From positions 1 to 5,044 of the forward strand of contig MZGM01000147.1 in the NCBI GenBank assembly GCA_002085035.1: a stretch of DNA of 5,044 nucleotides. The letters run 5' to 3'. This document shows, piece by piece, positions 1 to 5,044 of the stretch. Numbering within the stretch: position 1 is the stretch's first letter; each line of letters begins with the position of its first letter. The stretch is from Candidatus Zhuqueibacterota bacterium 4484_219. GTDB lineage: Bacteria > Zhuqueibacterota > JdFR-76 > 4484-219. The position numbers were made by a program, and so were the translations under genes. The notes beneath the pieces are model-generated. The model was not told the DNA's origin. It searched no databases and was given only the letters and a program-made list of their open reading frames with translations.

Positions 1-219
1 CCATATTGGGAAGTTGCCTTGGATATGCCACTGGCAATTGTAATTGGCAGTGAGGGTAAAGGCTTACGGCGCTTGGTTCGAGAAAAGTGTGACATATTAG
101 TATCCATTCCCATGTACGGCAAGGTACAATCGTTGAACGCCACGGTAGCAGCAGCTCTAATGTTCTACGAAGTCCGTCGCTATCGACTAAAAACACTATC
201 AGAAAAGAAAAAAAGTTGA
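1..219 (+). CDS. SpoU/TrmH-family RNA 2'-O-methyltransferase, C-terminal part (5' end outside window)
   Basis: The frame is open from base 1 and ends at TGA 217-219, giving the last 72 residues of a protein that begins upstream of the window. The family transfers a methyl group from S-adenosylmethionine to a ribose 2'-OH of rRNA or tRNA, using a knotted SPOUT fold. The two C-terminal signature motifs are visible. Motif 2 is IVIGSEGKGL with LVREKCD following, and motif 3 is IPMYGKVQSLNATVAAALMFYE; both form the cofactor-binding knot and dimer surface. The IPM..V.SLN layout matches the RlmB/TrmH group, and RlmB (23S rRNA Gm2251) is the most likely member. The N-terminal part that would separate RlmB from other SpoU enzymes is missing, so I give no symbol. 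Motif 3 reads SLNATVA where SLNVSVA is common, a mild variation. The protein ends in a lysine-rich tail (EKKKS). Confidence 0.9.
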   Translation, partial: PYWEVALDMPLAIVIGSEGKGLRRLVREKCDILVSIPMYGKVQSLNATVAAALMFYEVRRYRLKTLSEKKKS

Positions 220-244
220 CACAGATAATAAAACAAAATTTTCC

Positions 245-272
245 TTGCTTCCAGAAAATATCTTACTATATT
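245..272 (+). promoter_or_regulatory. Weak sigma70-like promoter candidate upstream of the Memo gene
   Basis: TTGCTT at 245-250 and TATATT at 267-272 are separated by 16 bases. The -10 box matches consensus at five of six positions, the -35 only at three. It lies in the AT-rich gap after the methyltransferase stop codon, where a promoter for the following genes would be expected. AT-rich sequence gives such matches by chance, so this is only a candidate. Confidence 0.22.
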
Positions 273-283
273 TGTTTATAGTA
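264..283. repeat. 7-bp inverted repeat, possible operator
   Basis: TACTATA at 264-270 is mirrored exactly by TATAGTA at 277-283, with a 6-base spacer. The total span of 20 bases suits a dimeric regulator, and it overlaps the candidate -10 box of the Memo gene promoter. The arms are very AT-rich, so as an RNA hairpin it would be weak and it has no terminator character. No regulator can be named from this sequence. Confidence 0.3.
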
Positions 284-297
284 CTGTAATGTGAGCG

Positions 298-331
298 CCC
301 CCCAAAGGCGACGATCACATTACCCCCCAAA
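298..331 (+). repeat. Two direct copies of CCCCCCAAA in the leader of the Memo gene
   Basis: CCCCCCAAA occurs at 298-306 and again at 323-331, 25 bases apart start to start. Both copies lie between the presumed promoter region and the Memo start codon at 360. Bases flanking the copies do not match, so this is a short repeat of unknown meaning rather than a duplicated segment. Confidence 0.45.
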
Positions 332-347
332 AAACATTAGGTTAAAA

Positions 348-353
348 AAGGTG
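348..353 (+). promoter_or_regulatory. Ribosome binding site that decides the Memo gene start
   Basis: AAGGTG lies six bases before ATG 360 and pairs well with the 16S rRNA 3' end. The alternative in-frame GTG at 291 has no purine-rich site before it, so this site favours the ATG. Confidence 0.6.
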
Positions 354-359
354 TGTGAA

Positions 360-1193
360 ATGGAAGCGGTAGAAGGAACTCGTAAACCAGCAGTAGCAGG
401 AATGTTTTACCCAAGTAATCCCACTGAGCTTAAACGTCAAATTGATTTTTTTCTCGAAAACCTGGAAGATAACCCGATTGATGGTGATATTTATGCTATT
501 GTTGCACCTCACGCGGGATACATGTACTCCGGACAGGTAGCTGCTGCTGCCTACAAACCGTTGCTTGGTCGGGATTACGACTTAGTGGCGGTTATTTCCC
601 CCAGCCACCGTGAGTATTTTGACGGAATCTCTGTGTTCTGTGGCGAAAGTTATGAAACACCACTCGGAAAAATTCCAGTGGCAACCGAAATTTGTCAACG
701 TTTGGTTGACCAAGGAGACAAAATTTTCTCCTCCTGGTCGGGGCACGGTGAAGAACATGCTTTAGAAGTACAGCTACCGTTTCTACAACGGGTGTTAGGT
801 GATTTTAAATTGATCCCCGTGGTAATGGGCGAGCAAAATTATGATTACAGCGACAGTTTAGGAGAAACATTAGCAAAACTCTTGCGACATCAACAAGCAT
901 TGGTTGTGGCTAGCTCCGATCTATCCCACTACTATCCCGCCACCGAGGCCGAACGCCTGGATGAAATTGTTCAGCAACGGCTGAAGGATTTTGACTACGA
1001 AGGTTTATGGGACGACATCGAACTAAGGCGGTGTGAAGCTTGTGGCGCAGGCCCAATAGTAGCAGCTATGATTGCAGCAAAGAAAATGGGAGCTAATAAA
1101 TCCTCCGTTCTAATGTATCGGCATTCTGGGGATGTCACCGGTGATCGTACCGCCGTCGTTGGTTACCTCGCTGCTGCCTTTTACAAAGGTTAG
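360..1193 (+). CDS. amrB: Memo-family protein, AmmeMemoRadiSam system protein B
   Basis: A 277-residue Memo homologue. The family shares its fold with class III (LigB-type) extradiol dioxygenases; human MEMO1 binds copper or iron, but the reaction in bacteria is not established. The protein opens with the typical KPAVAGMFYP (9-18). The presumed metal-site residues are all present: His51 in APHAGYMYSG, His83 in SPSHREYFDG, Asp187 and His190 in SSDLSHYYP, and Cys228 in CGAGPI. They correspond to His49, His81, Asp189, His192 and Cys244 of human MEMO1 by motif. EEHALEVQLPFLQ (131-143) and GDVTGDRTAVVGY (257-269) are further family blocks. No signal peptide or membrane segment is evident, so a cytoplasmic protein is expected. 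An in-frame GTG at 291 would add 23 basic residues (MSAPQRRRSH...) unlike the family and has no ribosome binding site; I chose ATG 360. The AMMECR1 partner follows after 136 bases. The role with AMMECR1 is inferred from recurrent pairing in genomes. Confidence 0.93.
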   Translation: MEAVEGTRKPAVAGMFYPSNPTELKRQIDFFLENLEDNPIDGDIYAIVAPHAGYMYSGQVAAAAYKPLLGRDYDLVAVISPSHREYFDGISVFCGESYETPLGKIPVATEICQRLVDQGDKIFSSWSGHGEEHALEVQLPFLQRVLGDFKLIPVVMGEQNYDYSDSLGETLAKLLRHQQALVVASSDLSHYYPATEAERLDEIVQQRLKDFDYEGLWDDIELRRCEACGAGPIVAAMIAAKKMGANKSSVLMYRHSGDVTGDRTAVVGYLAAAFYKG

Positions 1194-1316
1194 CTTGCCC
1201 TTAGTGACCTGATTACTAAATTCTCTAAACTACTTGTGAAAATGCGTAACAAACTCCGCTGCCGGAAGTACTTAAGTGGCCCAAGGGGAGAAGGAAAAAT
1301 CGTATTTCACCAAATT

Positions 1317-1321
1317 GGAGG
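1317..1321 (+). promoter_or_regulatory. Strong ribosome binding site that decides the AMMECR1 gene start
   Basis: GGAGG lies eight bases before ATG 1330. It is the best Shine-Dalgarno match seen before any gene in this window. The competing GTG at 1276 has only GGAAG (1264-1268, seven bases away). Confidence 0.6.
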
Positions 1322-1329
1322 AATGGTCA

Positions 1330-1875
1330 ATGGGCGGGAGAAGTGGAATTGATCTGGGCTTAAATGAAAATGAAAAAAAGTATCTCCTTTCGGTAGCCAG
1401 GTCAGTCATTCAGGCACGCTGTGAAGGCAAAAATGTTTCGCTCCAACCACCACCCTCTTCAAAGTTGCAGGAAAAACGTGGAGCGTTTGTTACTTTGCAC
1501 AAAAAGGGGGAGTTACGCGGCTGTATTGGTTATATTGAAGCCATTAAGCCGCTTTATCAGACCGTCGCTCAAATGGCAGAGGCAGCCGCCTTCAACGATC
1601 CACGTTTCCCACCAGTGACTAACTCAGAAATTGAAGATTTAGAAATAGAAATATCCGTCCTGACGCCACTGACTAAAATAGACAATATTGAAACCATCGA
1701 AGTAGGAAAACATGGTATTCTTATCCGTAAAGGGTTTTATCAGGGGTTGCTGCTACCCCAGGTAGCTACCGAATATGGTTGGGATCGAATAACATTCTTG
1801 AATCACACATGCACGAAGGCAGGATTGCCACCTAATTGTTGGAAAGATCCCGACACCGAAAAAGCAACTGAATGA
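1330..1875 (+). CDS. amrA: AMMECR1-domain protein, AmmeMemoRadiSam system protein A
   Basis: A 181-residue protein made up almost entirely of the AMMECR1 domain. The fold is known from archaeal and bacterial structures, but its activity is not firmly assigned. The hallmark LRGCIG occurs at residues 62-67, with Cys65 the invariant cysteine. It is followed by NDPRFPPV (89-96), the strand LEIEISVLTP (104-113), and the C-terminal block GLLLPQVATEYGWD (139-152) leading into HTCTKAGLP (159-167) and CW.D.DT. The hallmark region is complete and the length is usual for a single-domain bacterial member. The start is uncertain: GTG 1276 would add 18 residues (MAQGEKEKSYFTKLEEWS) outside the domain, with a weaker ribosome binding site. 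I chose ATG 1330 for its GGAGG and because the domain begins soon after. The gene sits directly downstream of its usual partner, Memo, and 43 bases before ligA. The radical SAM member of the trio is not in this window. Confidence 0.92.
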   Translation: MGGRSGIDLGLNENEKKYLLSVARSVIQARCEGKNVSLQPPPSSKLQEKRGAFVTLHKKGELRGCIGYIEAIKPLYQTVAQMAEAAAFNDPRFPPVTNSEIEDLEIEISVLTPLTKIDNIETIEVGKHGILIRKGFYQGLLLPQVATEYGWDRITFLNHTCTKAGLPPNCWKDPDTEKATE

Positions 1876-1918
1876 CTTACATAGTTAGTTAATCACTAAA
1901 ATTATCTCCGAGATCAAA

Positions 1919-3958
1919 ATGAATCGTGAACAAGCCATAAAGCGCATAGAACAACTACGCCAGGAATTGAATTACCATAATTATCGTTATTATGTGCTGG
2001 ACAATCCGGTTATCTCCGATGCAGAATACGATCGCCTCTTTCGTGAGCTGGAAGAATTAGAAAAGCAATTTCCAGATTTGGTTACGCCGGATTCTCCTAC
2101 TCAACGAGTCGGCGCACCACGACCAGAAGGCTTAGGCTTTGAGTCAGTTACTCATTTGGTTCCCATGCTGAGTATGGAAGATGCTTTTAATGAAGCAGAG
2201 TTCCGCGATTTCGATCGGCGAGTGCAAGAAGGATTGGGTGTGAAATCAGTAGAGTACACCGGCGAACCGAAGTTTGATGGGCTGTCTTCTTCACTTACTT
2301 ATGAAAATGGTATTTTTATCCGTGGAGCTACTCGCGGCGATGGTGTTACAGGAGAGGATATCACAAACAACTTAAAAACTATCCGTACTATTCCGTTACG
2401 ATTATTGCGCAATGGCCATCCTATCCCCACTCGGATTGAAATTCGTGGTGAAGTTATCATGACGAAGGCGGACTTCCGCAGGCTCAATGAAGAGCGCTTG
2501 CGTAATGGAGAACAACCATTTGCCAACCCCCGCAATGCTGCTTCTGGTTCGGTCCGACAATTGGACCCAGCGGTTACCGCCAGCCGTAAGCTCATTTTCT
2601 TTGCCTGGGGGGTAGGAGGGGTTGAAGGTGTCCATTTTGAAACCCAGTGGGAGATCTTGCAAACTTTGCGAGAATGGGGGTTCAAAGTTTATTCTAACAT
2701 ACGTTTGTGTCACGGCCTGAAAGAAGCTTTTTCATATTATCAGGAACTATTGTCATTGCGCGACGAACTACCTTTTGAAATTGATGGAGTGGTTTTTAAG
2801 GTCAATTCCATAGCCTACCAACAACGTTTGGGTACTAAAACACGTAGCCCTCGTTGGATGGTAGCTTACAAATTCCCCGCACGGCAGGCAACCACTAAAC
2901 TACTTGATGTACGGTTCCAAGTGGGACGTACTGGAATTGTAACCCCGGTAGCAATACTTCAACCCGTGCAAATTAGTGGTGTTACAGTTTCCCGAGCTAC
3001 GCTCCATACTGAGGAGCTATTCTTAGAGAAAGACATCCACATTGGCGATACGGTTTTAGTAGAGCGCGCTGGCGATGTGATTCCCGAAGTAGTAAAACCA
3101 ATCCCAGAAAAACGTACCGGCAACGAGAAACCTGTGCAAATGCCAACCCACTGTCCCGCATGTGGAACTGAATTAGAAAAAGAAGGAGCTTATTATTTTT
3201 GCCCAAATATCACTTGTCCCGAACAAATTAAAGGCCGTGTGTTGCATCTGGTGTCCAAACGAGCTTTCGATATTGATGGTATGGGTGAAAAAATTGTTGA
3301 TCAATTGATGCAAGAAGGTCTTATCCGGAGCCCTGCGGATGTATTTTACTTGAAAAAAAATGACCTAATGAGGCTCGAACGTTGGGGAGAAAAGTCAGCA
3401 CAGAATCTAATGGATCAAATCGAAAAAGCCAAAAAAGTCAGTTTTGAGCGTTTTCTGTTTGCTCTGGGAATTCGCCATGTTGGTGAATTTGTGGCACACC
3501 TATTAACCCAACATTTTTCCAGTTTGGAAGAGCTGCAACACGCTACCGAGGACGAACTAATGCAAATTCAGGGAATTGGCCCGGAGGTAGCACGCAGTGT
3601 TGTAGATTTTTTCCGTATTCCCCAGAATCGAGAAACTATTCGCAAAATATTAGCTGCGGGGGTAGAAATTCAATATCCTGAAGCAGAAAAAGAGCAACAA
3701 GACTTGTTTCTGCAAGGTAAGACTTTTGTCTTTACTGGCGGCCTGTCGCGCTACAGTCGCGACGAAGCCAAAGAGCTTGTAATGAAATTCGGTGGCAAGG
3801 CAAGTTCCAACGTCAGCAAAAACACCGACTTTGTGGTAGTAGGAGTTGACCCTGGTTCTAAACTTGACAAGGCACGACAGTTGGGCATTCGGACTTTAAC
3901 CGAAGAAGAATTTGTGCAGATGATCGAGCGTCGAAAATTGCCTGGGCCAAATACTTAA
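1919..3958 (+). CDS. ligA: NAD+-dependent DNA ligase LigA
   Basis: A full-length 679-residue ligase that joins 5'-phosphate and 3'-OH ends at nicks, using NAD+ to adenylate itself and then the DNA (EC 6.5.1.2); it serves replication and repair. Domain Ia (about 1-70) carries the NMN-binding pattern Y24, Y25, D34, Y37, D38. The adenylation domain has the nucleophile Lys118 in EPKFDG, RGATRGDG (135-142), EIRGEV with Glu178, EIDGVVFKV with Asp289 and Lys294, and WMVAYKFP with Lys318. The OB fold follows (about 325-400). The four zinc cysteines are Cys412, Cys415, Cys428 and Cys433. The helix-hairpin-helix region covers about 450-565 and a BRCT domain about 596-670 (GKTFVFTGGLSRYSRDEA). All catalytic residues are present. 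LSSSLTYENG follows the KFDG motif where A-V/I-S-L is more usual. The start is fixed by N-terminal family similarity; the ribosome binding site (GAG at 1910-1912) is weak. hutU follows after 29 bases. Confidence 0.98.
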   Translation: MNREQAIKRIEQLRQELNYHNYRYYVLDNPVISDAEYDRLFRELEELEKQFPDLVTPDSPTQRVGAPRPEGLGFESVTHLVPMLSMEDAFNEAEFRDFDRRVQEGLGVKSVEYTGEPKFDGLSSSLTYENGIFIRGATRGDGVTGEDITNNLKTIRTIPLRLLRNGHPIPTRIEIRGEVIMTKADFRRLNEERLRNGEQPFANPRNAASGSVRQLDPAVTASRKLIFFAWGVGGVEGVHFETQWEILQTLREWGFKVYSNIRLCHGLKEAFSYYQELLSLRDELPFEIDGVVFKVNSIAYQQRLGTKTRSPRWMVAYKFPARQATTKLLDVRFQVGRTGIVTPVAILQPVQISGVTVSRATLHTEELFLEKDIHIGDTVLVERAGDVIPEVVKPIPEKRTGNEKPVQMPTHCPACGTELEKEGAYYFCPNITCPEQIKGRVLHLVSKRAFDIDGMGEKIVDQLMQEGLIRSPADVFYLKKNDLMRLERWGEKSAQNLMDQIEKAKKVSFERFLFALGIRHVGEFVAHLLTQHFSSLEELQHATEDELMQIQGIGPEVARSVVDFFRIPQNRETIRKILAAGVEIQYPEAEKEQQDLFLQGKTFVFTGGLSRYSRDEAKELVMKFGGKASSNVSKNTDFVVVGVDPGSKLDKARQLGIRTLTEEEFVQMIERRKLPGPNT

Positions 3959-3987
3959 AATCCAAAACTTTTTTAAGAAGTTACCCA

Positions 3988-5044
3988 ATGTCAACTCATA
4001 AATATTCTCCTGTCCGAGCACCTCGGGGATCTCAGCTTACTTGCAAGGGCTGGCACCAGGAAGCTGCAATGCGCATGTTGATGAACAACCTTGATCCTGA
4101 GGTGGCTGAAAAGCCTGAGGAACTTATCATTTACGGCGGCTCTGGCAAAGCGGCACGCAACTGGGAATGCTATCATGCTATCGTGAAGAGCTTGCAAGAG
4201 CTGGAGAATGACGAAACCCTACTGGTGCAATCGGGCAAACCAGTGGGAATATTTAAAACTCATATCTGGGCACCTCGAGTATTGATTTCTAATGCCATGC
4301 TGGTACCAGCATGGGCAACCTGGGATGAATTTCGTCGTCTTGAAGCTCTGGGACTCACCATGTACGGCCAGATGACTGCCGGTAGCTGGATATACATCGG
4401 TACACAGGGAATTTTACAAGGTACCTTTGAAACCTTTGCCGCCGCTGCCCAAAAACACTTTGGCGGGGACTTGCGAGGAAAATTGCTGGTCTCTGGTGGA
4501 CTGGGAGGCATGGGTGGAGCCCAGCCCTTAGCCGCAACCATGAATGGGGCAGCTTTTCTGGGCATCGAAGTAGATCGAGCTCGAATCGAGCGCCGAGTTA
4601 AAACTGGCTATTGCGACATGATCTCTGACAACCTGGATGACGCCCTCAAAATTGTCCTCAATGCTAAAACTAACGGCAAAGCCATCTCGGTTGGATTGGT
4701 AGGCAATACTGCAGATGTGCTACCCGAGCTGGTACGTCGTGGTATTGTGCCAGATGTACTCACTGACCAGACCTCTGCTCATGATGAACTCAACGGATAC
4801 GTCCCGGCAGGGATATCTTATGAAGCGGCTTTAGAACTGCGCAAGTCTAATCCTGAAAAATATATCGAAATGGCCTATCACTCTATGGCTGCCCATGTGC
4901 GAGCAATGTTGGAATTGCGGCAGCGTGGAGCTGTGACTTTTGACTATGGTAATAACATTCGGGGACAAGCTAAAAAAGCTGGGATTGAAAATGCTTTTGA
5001 CTTTCCGGGGTTTGTGCAGGCCTACGTACGGCCACTGTTTTGTG
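3988..5044 (+). CDS. hutU: Urocanate hydratase (urocanase), N-terminal part; 3' end outside window
   Basis: The frame runs open from ATG 3988 to the window edge, giving 352 of the roughly 550 residues usual for the family. The enzyme hydrates urocanate to 4-imidazolone-5-propionate (EC 4.2.1.49), the second step of histidine degradation, using tightly bound NAD+ as electrophile. Visible family blocks are IIYGGSGKAARNWE (47-60), QSGKPVG (81-87), MYGQMTAGSWIYIGTQGI (125-142), the glycine-rich GGLGGMGGAQPLAATMNG (170-187), TGYCDM (206-211), DQTSAHDELNGYVP (260-273) and FDYGNNIR (318-325). The last codons (FDFPGFVQAYVRPLFC) match the family up to the cut. The PROSITE urocanase signature containing the catalytic cysteine lies beyond the edge, so integrity cannot be judged. 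A ribosome binding site (AAGAAG, 3975-3980) precedes the ATG by seven bases. The 29-base gap after ligA has no convincing terminator, so readthrough from ligA is plausible. Other hut genes may follow downstream. Confidence 0.97.
   Translation, partial: MSTHKYSPVRAPRGSQLTCKGWHQEAAMRMLMNNLDPEVAEKPEELIIYGGSGKAARNWECYHAIVKSLQELENDETLLVQSGKPVGIFKTHIWAPRVLISNAMLVPAWATWDEFRRLEALGLTMYGQMTAGSWIYIGTQGILQGTFETFAAAAQKHFGGDLRGKLLVSGGLGGMGGAQPLAATMNGAAFLGIEVDRARIERRVKTGYCDMISDNLDDALKIVLNAKTNGKAISVGLVGNTADVLPELVRRGIVPDVLTDQTSAHDELNGYVPAGISYEAALELRKSNPEKYIEMAYHSMAAHVRAMLELRQRGAVTFDYGNNIRGQAKKAGIENAFDFPGFVQAYVRPLFC

Noticed and set aside
216..221. Perfect TTGACA -35 box overlapping the methyltransferase stop codon
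   Set aside because: No -10-like hexamer lies 15-19 bases downstream; the sequence there is AATTTTCCTTG.
1186..1219. Short inverted repeats (AGGT/ACCT, TTAGT/ACTAA) after the Memo gene as a terminator
   Set aside because: Stems of four or five pairs with long loops and no following T-run do not make a terminator.
1195..1222. TTGCCC and TAAATT, 16 bases apart, as a promoter for the AMMECR1 gene
   Set aside because: Both boxes match consensus poorly (four of six each), no better than expected by chance in this gap.
1242..1352. Small plus-strand open frame of 36 codons starting at ATG 1242 and overlapping the AMMECR1 start
   Set aside because: The peptide is basic and unlike any family I know, it has no clear ribosome binding site, and its end overlaps the AMMECR1 coding region. 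A leader peptide is possible but unsupported.
1421..1618. Plus-strand open frame of 65 codons in another frame
   Set aside because: It overlaps the conserved core of the AMMECR1 gene and its translation shows no known domain.
2299..2713. Overlapping open frames on the minus strand (2299-2685 and 2402-2713)
   Set aside because: Both lie wholly inside ligA, which is confidently coding on the plus strand. Their translations resemble no family I know.
2997..3206. Minus-strand open frame of 69 codons
   Set aside because: It is antisense to the OB-fold and zinc region of ligA, with no recognisable motif.
3965..3983. AACTT...AAGTT with a T-run after ligA as a terminator
   Set aside because: The stem is only about five A/T-rich pairs and the T-run lies inside the loop rather than after the hairpin.
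3991..4565. Minus-strand open frames (3991-4197, 4260-4565, 4355-4537)
   Set aside because: All are antisense to the start of hutU, whose family motifs are continuous through this stretch.

Overview
This window is a bacterial chromosomal segment of moderate GC content. It carries five genes, all on the plus strand and all closely spaced. In order they are: the 3' end of a SpoU/TrmH-type RNA 2'-O-methyltransferase, a Memo-family gene (AmmeMemoRadiSam system protein B), an AMMECR1-family gene (system protein A), a complete NAD+-dependent DNA ligase (ligA), and the first ~352 codons of urocanate hydratase (hutU), cut by the right edge. The ligase and the RNA methyltransferase mark the source as a bacterium. 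The proteins do not fix the phylum. Nothing suggests a mobile element, phage, CRISPR array, tRNA or rRNA.

Layout: 1-219 is the methyltransferase tail. 220-359 is an AT-rich leader with a 7-bp inverted repeat, a weak promoter candidate and two copies of CCCCCCAAA. 360-1193 is the Memo gene. 1194-1329 is a gap or leader without a convincing site except the strong ribosome binding site at its end. 1330-1875 is the AMMECR1 gene. 43 bases later ligA runs 1919-3958. 29 bases after that hutU starts at 3988 and leaves the window. I see no convincing intrinsic terminator in any gap, so cotranscription from the Memo gene onwards is possible but not shown.

Functionally, Memo and AMMECR1 homologues recur together with a radical SAM protein in many bacteria and archaea, and the joint function is not firmly established. 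The radical SAM partner is not in this window. LigA seals DNA nicks in replication and repair. HutU performs the second step of histidine degradation. No obvious single pathway links these genes.

I do not see a previously undescribed system. The most interesting points are the Memo-AMMECR1 pair lacking its radical SAM partner nearby, its linkage to ligA, and hutU lying close behind ligA.
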